From contig NZ_JAGGMQ010000001.1 of NCBI RefSeq assembly GCF_017875465.1, positions 682,001-746,000 of the forward strand: 64,000 nt of DNA. Reading direction: 5' to 3'. A program made the translations under genes and the position numbers. Origin of the DNA: Winslowiella toletana. Its GTDB lineage: Bacteria; Pseudomonadota; Gammaproteobacteria; Enterobacterales; Enterobacteriaceae. The notes under the pieces are model-generated. The model was not told the origin of the DNA. It worked only from the letters and a program-made list of their open reading frames with translations, and searched no databases. Each line of letters starts with the position of its first letter. Positions within the stretch are counted from its first letter, which is position 1. Of this stretch, positions 1-9,779 are shown piece after piece.

Positions 1-344
1 TGCTGCTTAAAACGATCAGGCAAAGATAAATCATCCGCATCCATTCTTGCAACAAGATCATAACTGCAATTTTCAAGACCAATATTAAGGGCTTTCGCTA
101 GCCCAACATTTTCTTTTAACTCAATAAAAGTGGTCGTTCTGTCAAATTTTTCGATAAAGCTTTGTATAACAGAAATAGTATCCTGAGGTAAGGGGCCATC
201 GGCCACGATGATAATTTCATCAGGTTTCAATGTCTGTACGAAAGATATACTTTCCAATGCTTCAGATAAGAAATCCGCATGGTCATCTTTATAAACACTA
301 ATGAGGACAGAAAATTTATGCGAAGAAGCTTCAACGTTTTCCAT
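1..344 (-). CDS. Glycosyltransferase family 2, partial (N-terminal part only)
   Basis: The last O-antigen gene in view; only the first 114 codons are present because the gene runs off the left edge. The ATG at 344-342 overlaps the 3' end of the upstream rhamnosyltransferase gene by 14 bases, so it is translationally coupled. The peptide begins MENVEASSHKFSVLISVYK and shows the GT-A fold hallmarks of GT2: a beta-strand start (FSVLISVY), the nucleotide-sugar binding segment around DEIIIVADGP, and the DxD-type metal site in ARMDADDLSLPDRF. GT2 enzymes of this kind transfer a sugar from a nucleotide donor to the undecaprenyl-linked repeat unit at the cytoplasmic membrane. Acceptor and donor cannot be told from the fragment. 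The sequence resembles the AmsE-like group of enterobacterial EPS/O-antigen transferases; that assignment is by pattern only. Confidence 0.85.
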   Translation of the reverse strand, partial: MENVEASSHKFSVLISVYKDDHADFLSEALESISFVQTLKPDEIIIVADGPLPQDTISVIQSFIEKFDRTTTFIELKENVGLAKALNIGLENCSYDLVARMDADDLSLPDRFKQ

Positions 345-1215
345 ATTCACCGGTGCGATTCCTTAACCCATCCCAGATGCCTTGAGTAATAAAAATCAAC
401 CTTTTTTTTCCATCGGGTAAAAAAACTGGATAGACAACCCACTTAAATAATATTTTTGCCAGACTACTTAATTTCCAGTAAACAGGAACATAGTTTCTGC
501 GCATTAATATTAAAGCATTGCGTACTGCATAATAATGTCTGAATGGGGATGGCATCCCTACGTTCAGAATATTAAGAATCTTAAATTTGCCATCACCTAA
601 ACGATGGCCCAGCAGCGCTCTCGTGTTACGCACAACTTGAAATCCGGCACGTTGTAGACGCCAACAATACTCATGGTCAACAGCATCTATGAAAAGTTCA
701 TCTGCCATTCCTCCCACGGCCATCCAGGCATCTTTAACTATCAAGCTGCCTGAACTAAGCGTACAACTCACCTGCATGTAATGATTCTGAACGACGGGTT
801 TGCCTTTTTTTACTCTGGCTTTATTAACTTCGTTAGTATATCGATCGAAATCCTGTGCTCCTACCAGGCCGACTTTTACATTGTGTGCAGTGAGTTCGTT
901 ATAAGCCGACAGCAATTGCTCGACCATATCCGGCTTTGCTAAACTATCCTGATCCATCTGCAGAACGAAATCAGCATTCTCTTTAACAAAAGCGATCTCC
1001 ATCCCTACACTTTGAGCAGCAGCAATACCAATATTCTTCCCATGCGAAATGATAATAATACGTTCATCTTTTGGCAAATAATCAGCATTCAATGAACCAT
1101 CAGAGTTATCGCAAATAATAACCTTATCAGTTTGTAATAACAGATTGTCAACACTTTGATTTAATAAGGTCAAATCCGGGTTAAAGGTCACTAACACAGT
1201 CACAACTTTAGTCAT
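331..1215 (-). CDS. Rhamnosyltransferase-like glycosyltransferase, GT2
   Basis: 294 aa. The protein starts MTKVVTVLVTFNPDLTLLNQ and has the layout of the dTDP-rhamnosyltransferase family (RfbN/WbbL-like GT2): an N-terminal VTVLVTFNPD strand, KVIICDNSDGS near residue 35, the metal-binding stretch VLQMDQDSLAKPD near residue 85, and the acceptor-side motif FIDAVDHEYCWRLQRAGF near residue 175. It probably adds L-rhamnose to the O-unit on undecaprenyl pyrophosphate at the inner face of the membrane, which agrees with rfbBDAC in the same operon. It overlaps wzy by 8 bases and the following GT2 by 14 bases. The rhamnose specificity is inferred from family resemblance and context. Confidence 0.85.
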   Translation of the reverse strand: MTKVVTVLVTFNPDLTLLNQSVDNLLLQTDKVIICDNSDGSLNADYLPKDERIIIISHGKNIGIAAAQSVGMEIAFVKENADFVLQMDQDSLAKPDMVEQLLSAYNELTAHNVKVGLVGAQDFDRYTNEVNKARVKKGKPVVQNHYMQVSCTLSSGSLIVKDAWMAVGGMADELFIDAVDHEYCWRLQRAGFQVVRNTRALLGHRLGDGKFKILNILNVGMPSPFRHYYAVRNALILMRRNYVPVYWKLSSLAKILFKWVVYPVFLPDGKKRLIFITQGIWDGLRNRTGEYGKR

Positions 1216-2536
1216 TTTTTACATCCTGAGCGTGTCCCTTATCCATTTGGAACATTTGCATAGTCAATCTTGACAAAACCCATAGGGGTATAAAAACAAT
1301 ACAAATTGAGAGATATTGACCCAGAGCGAATGTGGTATCTTGCTCGATATATAGAGTATTCGCCGCTATCAATACATAAAAAATCATACTAGCAGGTGAT
1401 GCGGACAGTTTCATCAGCATTTTGTTCCTGATATAACTCACAGAGAACCCAACAATAAAAGAATAAAAAATTGAAAGGTAAGGACCAAGGTAAAACAGAC
1501 CAAAAACATTATGCCGTGGGTTAGGCCCTTGGATTTGATTGCTGTCGTACACTGACCAGAATATTTGCAAGCCAAGGTTAGTGGGTAGATTAGCCCAATC
1601 CACTAATCTGAACGCGCCAAAGAAGTCTTTAAACAAGGCCAAAAAGAAATTAGCAGGCATCAGCTGTTCTAAGGTCCCATTGATGTAGGACATAAAATAT
1701 ATATCACCGGTATTTACGAAACGCATCGCTAATACTGAAAACAGGTAGCTAAAATTATCACTATTTGTTTGATAAGAAATAGTTATTAACGCTGCCATAA
1801 CACCAAGAGAAAGAAAGATCAGGAAAAATCTTTTTATTTTCTTGTAAATCGTCCTTTCGACATCGAACTTGTTCACAAAAAGCAATACATAAAACATACT
1901 GAACACCATCAGTAATATTGAGGCTTTTGCGCCACTAAGTATTGCAGCGACCAGACAAAAAACAATGACAAAATAGTCAACTATGACAGAAAAGCCTTTT
2001 CTCTCAACAAAGAAGAGGCGATAGAAAGCAATTGCGCAACTTGCAATCTGAGTAACGAAAATAATCCTGTTAAATATACCGTATCCGTCCCCGCCAGAAA
2101 AAATCGCCAGACGAGATGCAAAGAAAAGAGGAATACCACTCTGATAATAGATAAATAGTTGTGAAGACATAAACAGAAAGATGCTTGCGGGGTACAGGAT
2201 CTTTATCGTGCCACCGTAATACGGTCGCCGCCCCTGCCCACTCAAATTGATCTTTTTAAAGGATGGTCGTCGATTGCAGAGAAAACCAATAAAAAAGGCT
2301 GATTGGGTAGCAAGAAATGAATAAAAATAATAACCTTTAATTAGACCATTCAGATATAGTATAAATACCACTGAATAACCGGAACCAGCCATCAGCACAA
2401 TAAAAACGATTGGATCATACAGCATATATATGTGTTTACGGAGTATCAGATACGTACAAAAAACACTTAAAAAAGTTATGATCAGAGACAAAAGCAAATT
2501 CTGAGAGTACAGTTCGAGAAATGATAATTTTGTCAT
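1208..2536 (-). CDS. wzy: O-antigen polymerase Wzy
   Basis: 442 aa, very hydrophobic, with about ten to twelve predicted membrane segments and a large polar loop around residues 275-345, the topology typical of Wzy. Wzy joins completed O-units block-wise at the periplasmic face after flipping by Wzx. Wzy proteins share little sequence, so the call rests on topology, size and position in a gene set that otherwise has a flippase and glycosyltransferases but no polymerase. It overlaps both neighbours by a few bases (its start overlaps the stop of the GT2 at 2533). The DNA is strongly AT-rich, as expected for a serotype-specific O-antigen gene. An oligosaccharide ligase is the main alternative, but WaaL normally sits in the core LPS locus. 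Confidence 0.8.
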   Translation of the reverse strand: MTKLSFLELYSQNLLLSLIITFLSVFCTYLILRKHIYMLYDPIVFIVLMAGSGYSVVFILYLNGLIKGYYFYSFLATQSAFFIGFLCNRRPSFKKINLSGQGRRPYYGGTIKILYPASIFLFMSSQLFIYYQSGIPLFFASRLAIFSGGDGYGIFNRIIFVTQIASCAIAFYRLFFVERKGFSVIVDYFVIVFCLVAAILSGAKASILLMVFSMFYVLLFVNKFDVERTIYKKIKRFFLIFLSLGVMAALITISYQTNSDNFSYLFSVLAMRFVNTGDIYFMSYINGTLEQLMPANFFLALFKDFFGAFRLVDWANLPTNLGLQIFWSVYDSNQIQGPNPRHNVFGLFYLGPYLSIFYSFIVGFSVSYIRNKMLMKLSASPASMIFYVLIAANTLYIEQDTTFALGQYLSICIVFIPLWVLSRLTMQMFQMDKGHAQDVKND

Positions 2537-3429
2537 TTTTTGATTACTTTTATTTTAAAATCATAAATAACCTTGAAGGTTTTACGTAAAAGTTTTGGTA
2601 ACGGATTAAGAAAGCCAACCATATCGATCCTGTAAGTCAGGAGATACCATCTGGCTAATCCAGAGAAGGCCATAGCGTGTCTGTAATTCACATTAGCAAA
2701 TTCTTTTTCAGCATTTTCAAGATATAGTTTACTGCGAGAAGCATTCTGTAAATGCACACGATAGTTTGCTAATTTTTCCTGATTGAAAACCACATTGCAT
2801 TGAGATACGAGTCTTAGATAAAAATCTCTATCTTCAGCACGAAGCGTTTCATCATATTCTCCAGTCTTCGCATAGGCTTCTCGTTTAATAATTAATGCTG
2901 GACCCGGCACATTCCAGTTGAAAACCAATTCATTTGCTAATTGAGTAGTTAATAGCTGTTTTTTATTAGATTTTCTGAATTGGAAAAAACAGCTCTCAAA
3001 CAGAGTGTTGTTGTTACCATCGATAACCTTGCAATCATTGATCACTGCATCAGCACCGGATTTTATCAAAAATAATAAAGCAGTATCCAGCGCTTTTTCA
3101 TTAACAGAGTCATCACTGGCAATAATATACACATAATCATAAGCACAATAAGACAGGCAGTGATTAAGTGATGCTGACACACCTTTATTGCATTCATTGA
3201 TTAATATCTGATACGACAATAGTGGATTGAGTTCACTTGCCAGTTCAAGTGATGATTTCAAGGCTTCTAAGGAGTTGTCTGTAGAACAATCATCACAAGC
3301 AATGACGTTGATAATTCCAGAATATGAACGTGACAAACTCATTATACAATTGTTAATATATTTGCAATGGTTATAAGTTGGTACAATTATATTGATCGGT
3401 GGGAAGCCAACTTCGCTTAAATTATGCAT
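2533..3429 (-). CDS. Glycosyltransferase family 2
   Basis: 298 aa. A clear GT-A enzyme: PPINIIVPTYNHCKYINN at residues 11-28, the donor-site stretch NVIACDDCSTDNSLEAL near residue 43, and the YIIASDDS metal-binding region near residue 100. The C-terminal third is poorly conserved, as usual for the acceptor-binding part. It is expected to add one sugar of the O-unit in the cytoplasm; the donor may be the dTDP-3-amino sugar or dTDP-rhamnose made in this operon, but the sequence does not decide this. Start and stop overlap wzx and wzy by 8 and 4 bases, so the genes are tightly coupled. Confidence 0.88.
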   Translation of the reverse strand: MHNLSEVGFPPINIIVPTYNHCKYINNCIMSLSRSYSGIINVIACDDCSTDNSLEALKSSLELASELNPLLSYQILINECNKGVSASLNHCLSYCAYDYVYIIASDDSVNEKALDTALLFLIKSGADAVINDCKVIDGNNNTLFESCFFQFRKSNKKQLLTTQLANELVFNWNVPGPALIIKREAYAKTGEYDETLRAEDRDFYLRLVSQCNVVFNQEKLANYRVHLQNASRSKLYLENAEKEFANVNYRHAMAFSGLARWYLLTYRIDMVGFLNPLPKLLRKTFKVIYDFKIKVIKK

Positions 3430-4693
3430 TTACTTTTCCATGCAGAAGCTTATCAAGGTTTTTGAAAACCAAGATATATAAAGTTATAAAGTACAGGAAA
3501 TAAGTAATAAGATAGGAAATAGTCGCACTCTCAAGTCCAAGTTTGCCGACAAGTATATAGGTCAGTGAGAAGTAAATAAATTGGAAGACAATTTCCGTTA
3601 CGATAAATAATTTAACCATCGCTTTACTGAGCATTATATATGATAATACCCAACTCAACATTTTGAAAAAATCCCCTAAGACTTGCCATCCCATGACTTT
3701 AGTAACAGGAATAAAATCTTCGCTAAATAACAATGTTATGATGTGGCTTCGAAAGAAATAGATAAACATCGAAATTAAAACCAATACGGGGATCAGTATC
3801 TTGTAAAAAAATACAATTTCATGTTTGATTTCACTGGCATTCAAAAGAGATGATAAACGAGGTAATAGATACACACTCAATGTAGTGGTGAAAAAAGTAA
3901 GATATGCGCCACTTAGCCTGTTTAATGATTCCCAATATCCGGCAGCTTCAATATTTATACTGTTTGTTAATACATACCTGATGCCAATAAGCACCAATGG
4001 TGATAATATGCTTGAAACGATGGCCATCAGAGCAAACTTAAACAAATTTGTGGCGATAGCTTTATCTATACCCTCAATAAAGTTGCTTATTTTAAATATC
4101 TTTTTCCTGATGCATATTATAAATGTAGCAATAAAAGCAAATGATTGGTTAACTGCCAATGCAATAAGAGCGCCGGTCAATCCCAGCTTCGTTGCCAAAA
4201 GCGTAGTGATTAATAATGATAATAAACTTCCTAAAATATTCGCCAGTACAAAGCTTTTTATTTCCCTTAAGCCATTTAACACTGCAAGCATAAAGGCATT
4301 TCCTACAAAAAAAACTAATGTCGCTGAAAAAATAATAAATACGTATTGATATTTTTCATTATTTAAAAAAAAGTTAGCCAGACTATTACTAAACAATGCT
4401 AAAAACAACGCAAACACTAGTGAGCTGATTAAACAAATCGAGAATGAAGTTGCCCACAACGCATTTAGTTTCTTCTCATCATCGGCGTATTCAGAAGTAT
4501 ATTTGACGATACCATTATTGACAGCTCCGGAAGAAAACGCAGTAACAATTGTCACTGCGTTTTGAAACTGCCCCATCAAGGCGTAACCAGATGGACCAAC
4601 AGTTATGGCCAGGATTTTATTTAACCCCAGAAGTGTTGCCATCCGGATAATAACTGCAATACCACTATAAAAACTTGTTTTTATTAAATTCAT
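3422..4693 (-). CDS. wzx: O-antigen flippase Wzx
   Basis: 423 aa integral membrane protein of the polysaccharide-transport (PST) type within the MOP superfamily. It begins [20 protein letters not shown] and has about twelve hydrophobic segments across its length, with the conserved N-terminal [18 protein letters not shown] region characteristic of the WzxE/O-antigen Wzx group. It is expected to move undecaprenyl-pyrophosphate-linked O-units across the inner membrane. It sits directly after fdtB (4-base overlap) and before a GT2. It is unrelated in detail to the WzxC-type flippase at 14525-16000, so each polysaccharide has its own flippase. The AT-rich base composition matches its neighbours. 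Confidence 0.9.
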   Translation of the reverse strand: MNLIKTSFYSGIAVIIRMATLLGLNKILAITVGPSGYALMGQFQNAVTIVTAFSSGAVNNGIVKYTSEYADDEKKLNALWATSFSICLISSLVFALFLALFSNSLANFFLNNEKYQYVFIIFSATLVFFVGNAFMLAVLNGLREIKSFVLANILGSLLSLLITTLLATKLGLTGALIALAVNQSFAFIATFIICIRKKIFKISNFIEGIDKAIATNLFKFALMAIVSSILSPLVLIGIRYVLTNSINIEAAGYWESLNRLSGAYLTFFTTTLSVYLLPRLSSLLNASEIKHEIVFFYKILIPVLVLISMFIYFFRSHIITLLFSEDFIPVTKVMGWQVLGDFFKMLSWVLSYIMLSKAMVKLFIVTEIVFQFIYFSLTYILVGKLGLESATISYLITYFLYFITLYILVFKNLDKLLHGKVNA

Positions 4694-5793
4694 ATAGTAT
4701 ATGCATTTATAATTTCAATAACTTTATCAATATCATTATCATCCATAGTAGGATCTAATGGCAGCGACAAGACAGATGAATGTATTGATTCAGTGACAGG
4801 TAAAATAAGATTATTATACTTTTTATAGGCTATCTGTTTATGCGGTGGAATTGGGTAGTGGATCAATGTCTGCACGTCATTTTCATCCAAATATTTTTTC
4901 AGGCTCTCTCTATCTTGACTCTGGATGACATATAAATGCCATACATGCTCTTTTTTATCCCTGACATATGGCAGTTTGATATGTTGGTTTTTTATGCCTG
5001 TATTATATTTCTCAGCAATCTTTTGTCTGACAGTAGTATCAAAGTCGAGATATTTTAGTTTTACGTTGAGCATCGCGGCCTGAATTTCATCCATACGACT
5101 GTTTAACCCAACATAGATATTTTCGTATTTTTTATGTGATCCATAATTTCTCAAAGCAACTAGCGTTGACGCCAAAGTGTCATCATTTGTCGTTATTGCA
5201 CCAGCATCACCCAAGGCTCCAAGATTTTTACCCGGATAGAAACTAAATCCGGCAGCATTTCCCCACGATCCTGCTGGTTTTCCATCGATCAATGCACCAT
5301 GCGATTGAGCGCAATCTTCCAATACTAAAAGATTATGCTGCTGAGCAATTTGCATTATTTCCCTCATAGGTGAAATTTGGCCATACAAATGCACAGGAAG
5401 TATAACACGTGTCTTTTCGGTGATAGCATCTTTGATGTTTTTTGCATTCAAATTAAAGCTGACTTCGTCAGGTTCAACGAATACAGGAACTAAACCATTT
5501 TGAGTTATGGCTATTATCGAAGCAATATAGGTGTTTGCCTGAACAATAACCTCATCGCCTGTTTTAATGTAACCTAACTCTTTCCACGCGCACAGAGTAA
5601 GGATAAGAGCATCAAGCCCATTGGCTACGCCAATAGCATATTTTGTCTTAACATAAGTAGCAAAATTTTTCTCGAAGTTTTTCAACTCTTCACCGAGGAT
5701 ATACCACCCCGACTCAATAACCCGAGAACAAGCTTCCTTCAGCTCAGTTGAATAACGTGCGTTTATTGCTTTTAAATCCAGGAAGTTAATCAT
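4690..5793 (-). CDS. fdtB: dTDP-3-amino-3,6-dideoxyhexose transaminase (DegT/DnrJ family)
   Basis: 367 aa PLP-dependent sugar aminotransferase. The DegT/DnrJ/EryC1 signature is visible: an N-terminal [10 protein letters not shown], the cofactor-phosphate region [13 protein letters not shown] near residue 55, [10 protein letters not shown] near residue 158 and the PLP lysine in [16 protein letters not shown] (Lys near residue 189). Partnered with FdtA, it converts dTDP-3-oxo-6-deoxyhexose into the 3-amino sugar (Fuc3N or Qui3N) using glutamate. It lies 58 bases after fdtA and overlaps wzx. The sequence alone does not tell the galacto from the gluco product. The usual third gene, an N-acetyltransferase (fdtC/qdtC), is not seen in the window. 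Confidence 0.88.
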   Translation of the reverse strand: MINFLDLKAINARYSTELKEACSRVIESGWYILGEELKNFEKNFATYVKTKYAIGVANGLDALILTLCAWKELGYIKTGDEVIVQANTYIASIIAITQNGLVPVFVEPDEVSFNLNAKNIKDAITEKTRVILPVHLYGQISPMREIMQIAQQHNLLVLEDCAQSHGALIDGKPAGSWGNAAGFSFYPGKNLGALGDAGAITTNDDTLASTLVALRNYGSHKKYENIYVGLNSRMDEIQAAMLNVKLKYLDFDTTVRQKIAEKYNTGIKNQHIKLPYVRDKKEHVWHLYVIQSQDRESLKKYLDENDVQTLIHYPIPPHKQIAYKKYNNLILPVTESIHSSVLSLPLDPTMDDNDIDKVIEIINAYTI

Positions 5794-5851
5794 TTTTCAG
5801 CCACTAATGAGTTTGCGAGAGTCGTTAAAAAAATGTCAATAATAACTATTA

Positions 5852-6244
5852 CTAACGTGAAGATAAAAACTCATCATAATCACGGATATAATCGGACTCA
5901 TCGTATAGACAGTCAGCCAGCACCATCAGAACACAATCCTCCGAAAAATCATACATCTCACGCCAGATGCATGAATCAATTAATAACCCTTGCGCAGGAT
6001 TATCTAATAAAATTTCAATTCTTTCATTACCGTCGTCAAGCACAAAGCGACAAGATCCACGTACAGCTATTGCCACTTGTTTTAAAATTTTATGTGCGTG
6101 AAATCCACGACGTACATCGTTCTTTGTCTTAAACATGTAGTAAACGCGTTTAATTACAAAAGGAATATTTTTTTCTTGCTCTAAAGCAATTAAAGATCCT
6201 CTTTCGTCGCCATGCATTTGCAGCGGTATTAATTTAACATCCAT
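5852..6244 (-). CDS. fdtA: dTDP-4-oxo-6-deoxyglucose 3,4-ketoisomerase (FdtA/QdtA type)
   Basis: 130 aa small cupin. I chose the ATG at 6244-6242 (MDVKLIPLQMHGDERGSL) because it lies 7 bases after the rfbC stop and matches the family's usual start; a longer in-frame reading would run into rfbC. Family hallmarks are DERGSLIALE near residue 13, the catalytic-histidine motif RRGFHAHKILKQ near residue 45, and a C-terminal beta-barrel (FSEDCVLMVLADCLYDESDYI). The enzyme moves the keto group of dTDP-4-oxo-6-deoxyglucose from C4 to C3 and so diverts the RmlB product from rhamnose to a 3-amino sugar finished by FdtB. FdtA and QdtA differ only in C4 stereochemistry and cannot be separated here. From this gene leftwards the DNA becomes AT-rich. 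Confidence 0.88.
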   Translation of the reverse strand: MDVKLIPLQMHGDERGSLIALEQEKNIPFVIKRVYYMFKTKNDVRRGFHAHKILKQVAIAVRGSCRFVLDDGNERIEILLDNPAQGLLIDSCIWREMYDFSEDCVLMVLADCLYDESDYIRDYDEFLSSR

Positions 6245-6251
6245 TTTAACC

Positions 6252-6797
6252 TCACTTATACTCAGTGATATCTTTGAGTGAAGGTGCCAGTTCATCCTTT
6301 TCTGAAATGCAGGAAGCAGAAATTGGCCAGAGTATATTGAGTTGTTTATCATTCCATTTAATAGATCTTTCTGAGTTCTTATTATAGTAATTATTGGTTT
6401 TATATAAAATTTCCACACCATCCGTCAGCGCAATAAACCCATGAGCAAATCCCTCAGGAATCCACATCTGTTTTTTATTATCAGCCGAAAGATTAGCGCC
6501 AACCCACTGACCAAAACTTGCAGATTCCGGACGAATATCCACAGCAACATCAAAAATTTTACCAGCAATGCAACGAACTAGTTTCCCCTGAGCATGAGGA
6601 GCGAGCTGATAGTGGAGACCACGCAGCACCCCCTTAGAGGATTTGGAGTGATTGTCCTGAACAAATTCTACATTTCTGCCCACTGCTTGCTCGAAAGTTT
6701 TTTGATTAAAGCTTTCAAAGAAGAAACCACGATCATCCCCGAACACCTTAGGTTCGAAAATCAGCACATCTGGAATTTCTGTTTTAATAACATTCAT
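6252..6797 (-). CDS. rfbC: dTDP-4-dehydrorhamnose 3,5-epimerase
   Basis: 181 aa, normal RmlC length. RmlC cupin features are clear: the FGDDRGFFFESFNQKTF entry motif, FVQDNHSKSSKGVLRGLHYQ containing the catalytic-site His region, GKLVRCIAGKIFDVAVDIR, and PEGFAHGFIAL. It performs step three of dTDP-L-rhamnose synthesis, epimerising C3 and C5 of dTDP-4-keto-6-deoxyglucose. It lies 5 bases after rfbA and 7 bases before fdtA. The operon order B-D-A-C is the usual enterobacterial one. The last 20 or so residues are more divergent and the DNA more AT-rich, marking the junction towards the serotype-specific part. Confidence 0.95.
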   Translation of the reverse strand: MNVIKTEIPDVLIFEPKVFGDDRGFFFESFNQKTFEQAVGRNVEFVQDNHSKSSKGVLRGLHYQLAPHAQGKLVRCIAGKIFDVAVDIRPESASFGQWVGANLSADNKKQMWIPEGFAHGFIALTDGVEILYKTNNYYNKNSERSIKWNDKQLNILWPISASCISEKDELAPSLKDITEYK

Positions 6798-6802
6798 AGA
6801 AA

Positions 6803-7678
6803 TCAGAGTCCTTTGATCATTTTGAGCAAATACGTGCCATAATTATTTTTTGCCAGTGGCTCAGCAAGTTTTCGCACCTGTGCAGCATCAATAAAACCTT
6901 TACGGTAAGCAATTTCTTCCGGACATGAAACTTTTAAACCCTGGCGCGCTTCAATCGTTTGAATGAAATTACTCGCCTCAATCATGCTCTGATGCGTACC
7001 GGTATCCAGCCATGCAAATCCTCGTCCCATAGTGGCGACTGACAGCGTGCCTTTTTGCATATAAAGATTGTTAATATCAGTTATTTCCAGCTCCCCGCGC
7101 ACGGAAGGCTTCAGACTTTTGGCCTTTTCCACCACGCTGTTATCATAGAAATAGAGTCCGGTAACGGCATAATTACTTTTCGGCTCTTCCGGCTTTTCTT
7201 CCAGAGAGATCGCTTTACCGTTGTCGTCAAATTCCACCACACCATAACGCTCAGGATCGTTCACGTGGTAGGCGAACACTGTTGCACCGGATTCCTGGGC
7301 TACGGCAGCTTCCAGCTCTTTAGGCAGATCGTGACCATAGAAAATATTATCGCCTAATACCAGCGCACAGCTATCTTCACCAATAAACTCTTCACCAATA
7401 ATAAACGCCTGGGCCAATCCATCAGGGTTTTCCTGTACTTTATATTTCAGGTTTAGCCCCCACTGACTGCCATCCCCCAGCAAATGCTCAAAACGTGGCG
7501 TGTCCTGCGGAGTACTGATAATCAGAATATCGCGAATACCCGCCAGCATCAGAGTACTCAGCGGATAATAAATCATTGGCTTGTCATAAATTGGCAACAA
7601 CTGTTTGCTTATTGCCATAGTAACAGGATAGAGGCGAGTGCCGGATCCACCAGCCAGAATAATACCTTTACGGTTCAT
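6803..7678 (-). CDS. rfbA: Glucose-1-phosphate thymidylyltransferase
   Basis: 291 aa, the standard RmlA size. The nucleotidyltransferase signature [16 protein letters not shown] is at residues 5-20, followed by [18 protein letters not shown], the metal-binding GDNIFYGHD near residue 110 and [17 protein letters not shown]. It makes dTDP-glucose from dTTP and glucose-1-phosphate, the first step for both dTDP-rhamnose and the FdtAB amino sugar, and in the family it is allosterically inhibited by dTDP-rhamnose. It follows rfbD after a 56-base gap in which I see no strong terminator. Confidence 0.97.
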   Translation of the reverse strand: MNRKGIILAGGSGTRLYPVTMAISKQLLPIYDKPMIYYPLSTLMLAGIRDILIISTPQDTPRFEHLLGDGSQWGLNLKYKVQENPDGLAQAFIIGEEFIGEDSCALVLGDNIFYGHDLPKELEAAVAQESGATVFAYHVNDPERYGVVEFDDNGKAISLEEKPEEPKSNYAVTGLYFYDNSVVEKAKSLKPSVRGELEITDINNLYMQKGTLSVATMGRGFAWLDTGTHQSMIEASNFIQTIEARQGLKVSCPEEIAYRKGFIDAAQVRKLAEPLAKNNYGTYLLKMIKGL

Positions 7679-7734
7679 ATAATTATTCTCAAAAGGTTTA
7701 GCTCAGAAACAAACATGAGCGATTAAAAGAGTTA

Positions 7735-8625
7735 TCAGACAGCGAGGAGTTCGTCCAAAACGCGTCGTACGCCGATTTGCCATTCAGGCATTGTTAAGCC
7801 AAATGTCTGCTCGATTTTGTTTAGCGCCAGTCTCGAATTCAGAGGGCGGCTCGCAGGCGTTGGATAAGCACTGGTTGGAATAGCACTCACGTCCTGCACG
7901 GCCAACGCAATATTATGCTCACGGGCAATATCGAAAACCAGCTTCGCATATTCATACCAGCTTGTGCTGCCCTTCGCGGCAAGGTGATAAATACCCCTTA
8001 CCTCAGGATGTCTGAGCGCATGACGGATAGCATGAGCAGTAGCATCTGCAATTAACTCCGCACCGGTCGGCGCACCGATCTGGTCATTTATGATCGATAA
8101 CTTCTCTTTCTCTTGCGCGAGTCGCAGCATGGTTTTAGCGAAATTGTTGCCTTTCGCGGCATACACCCAACTGGTGCGGAAAATAAGATAGTTGCCAGCC
8201 GCCTGTTCAATTGCCTGCTCTCCTGCTCGTTTGGTCTGCCCGTAGATATTAGCAGGGGCCGTTTGATCCTCTTCACCCCATGGCGTATTGCCGTCGCCTG
8301 GGTAGACATAGTCTGTTGAATAATGAACAAGAAGCGCGCCGATAGATTTAGCTTCAGCAGCAATCACCTCAACAGCATCCGTATTGATCAGTTTTGCCTG
8401 CAATGCATCCGTCTCAGCTTTATCCACCGCTGTATAGGCCGCAGCATTAACAATGATATCCGGGCGCAAGGTACGGATCGTGGCAGCTAACTGCTCAGGT
8501 TGACTGAGATCACCACACCACTGGGTTGATTTTGAGTCGAGCGCAATCAGTTTTCCCAGCGGAGCAAGGGAGCGCTGGAGCTCCCAGCCCACCTGACCAT
8601 TCTTACCCAGTAACAGGATGATCAT
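7735..8625 (-). CDS. rfbD: dTDP-4-dehydrorhamnose reductase
   Basis: 296 aa. I place the start at the ATG at 8625-8623 ([18 protein letters not shown]), which overlaps the rfbB stop as TAATG; this matches the family start, so 11 upstream in-frame residues are discarded. It is a short-chain dehydrogenase fold with the Rossmann motif GKNGQVG, the SDR catalytic pair in YGQTKRAGEQ (Tyr-x3-Lys), and VHYSTDYVYPGDG. It reduces dTDP-4-dehydro-L-rhamnose with NAD(P)H, the last step of dTDP-L-rhamnose synthesis. It is translationally coupled to rfbB. Confidence 0.96.
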   Translation of the reverse strand: MIILLLGKNGQVGWELQRSLAPLGKLIALDSKSTQWCGDLSQPEQLAATIRTLRPDIIVNAAAYTAVDKAETDALQAKLINTDAVEVIAAEAKSIGALLVHYSTDYVYPGDGNTPWGEEDQTAPANIYGQTKRAGEQAIEQAAGNYLIFRTSWVYAAKGNNFAKTMLRLAQEKEKLSIINDQIGAPTGAELIADATAHAIRHALRHPEVRGIYHLAAKGSTSWYEYAKLVFDIAREHNIALAVQDVSAIPTSAYPTPASRPLNSRLALNKIEQTFGLTMPEWQIGVRRVLDELLAV

Positions 8626-9710
8626 TACTGGCGCCCCTGATAGTTTTGTTCGATCCATGATTCATAATTCCCGCTCTTCACATTTTCAACCCATACAGTG
8701 TTATCCAGATACCACTGCACAGTTTTGCGGATGCCACTCTCAAAGGTTTCCTGAGGTTGCCAGTTGAGTTCACGGGAAATTTTGCTGGCGTCGATGGCGT
8801 AACGTCGGTCATGGCCTGGCCGGTCAGTGACATAAGTGATTTGCTGACGATAGGCACTATTTTTAGGTACCAGCTCATCAAGCAAATCACAAATCGTCTC
8901 TACCACTTCAAGATTTTTCTTCTCGTTGTGGCCACCGATATTGTAAGTTTCACCAATGTTGCCCTTGCTCAATACGCGATACAGCGCGCGGGCGTGGTCT
9001 TCGACATACAACCAGTCACGAATCTGATCTCCTTTGCCATACACCGGCAGTGGTTTACCCTCAAGTGCATTCAGGATCACCAGCGGGATCAGTTTTTCAG
9101 GAAAGTGATAAGGACCATAATTATTTGAGCAGTTGGTCACCAGCGTTGGTAAGCCGTAAGTCCGCAGCCAGGCACGAACCAGATGATCGCTGGACGCTTT
9201 CGAGGAGGAGTAAGGGCTACTTGGTGCATACGGGGTTTCTTCAGTAAATAATGGCAGCTCTTCTGTCGACTGCCATTCATCCGGATGCGGCAAATCGCCG
9301 TAAACCTCATCAGTTGATATGTGGTGAAAGCGAAAAACCGCTTTACGAGCAGCATCCATTCCATTCCAGTATGCGCGCGCGACTTCCAGCAGCGTGTAAG
9401 TGCCGACCACATTAGTTTCAATAAACGCTGCCGGCCCGGAGATAGAGCGATCAACATGACTTTCTGCCGCCAGATGCATTACAGCATCAGGCTGGTGACG
9501 ATTGAACACCTCGGACAGCGCCGCATGGTCGCAAATATCGACTTGCTCAAAAGCGTAGCGTTCAGAAATGGCTACATCCGCCAGTGACTCCAGGTTGCCT
9601 GCGTAAGTAAGTTTATCTACATTAACGACTGCGTCCAGAGTATCCTGAATAATATGACGTATTACTGCCGAACCAATAAATCCAGCGCCACCAGTTACCA
9701 ATATTTTCAC
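8625..9710 (-). CDS. rfbB: dTDP-glucose 4,6-dehydratase
   Basis: 361 aa from a GTG start at 9710-9708 ([20 protein letters not shown]). This matches the enterobacterial RfbB start and has AGGA about 9 bases upstream; a TTG three codons earlier lies too close to that ribosome-binding site. It is an extended SDR enzyme: the NAD motif [33 protein letters not shown] and the catalytic [10 protein letters not shown]. It turns dTDP-glucose into dTDP-4-oxo-6-deoxyglucose, the branch point feeding both rhamnose (RfbCD) and the 3-amino sugar (FdtAB). It is the first gene of the O-antigen operon, 255 bases downstream of an ops element. Confidence 0.97.
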   Translation of the reverse strand: MKILVTGGAGFIGSAVIRHIIQDTLDAVVNVDKLTYAGNLESLADVAISERYAFEQVDICDHAALSEVFNRHQPDAVMHLAAESHVDRSISGPAAFIETNVVGTYTLLEVARAYWNGMDAARKAVFRFHHISTDEVYGDLPHPDEWQSTEELPLFTEETPYAPSSPYSSSKASSDHLVRAWLRTYGLPTLVTNCSNNYGPYHFPEKLIPLVILNALEGKPLPVYGKGDQIRDWLYVEDHARALYRVLSKGNIGETYNIGGHNEKKNLEVVETICDLLDELVPKNSAYRQQITYVTDRPGHDRRYAIDASKISRELNWQPQETFESGIRKTVQWYLDNTVWVENVKSGNYESWIEQNYQGRQ

Positions 9711-9737
9711 GTTAATCAATCCTATGCTTGTCGAAAC

Positions 9738-9779
9738 AACAACATTTATTTAAAGGCGAGTCGCTTTTCGTATGTTGTT
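9738..9779 (-). other. Structured leader hairpin before rfbB
   Basis: An 8-base inverted repeat (AACAACAT / ATGTTGTT) encloses a second complementary pair (AAAGGCGA / TCGCTTTT), giving a two-tier hairpin about 30 bases upstream of the rfbB start. It is not followed by a T-run in either direction, so it is unlikely to be a simple terminator. A role in RNA stability or leader folding is only inference. Confidence 0.4.

Noticed and set aside
3825..4349. 174-codon plus-strand frame opposite wzx
   Set aside because: Antisense to a membrane protein gene in AT-rich DNA; no domain recognised.
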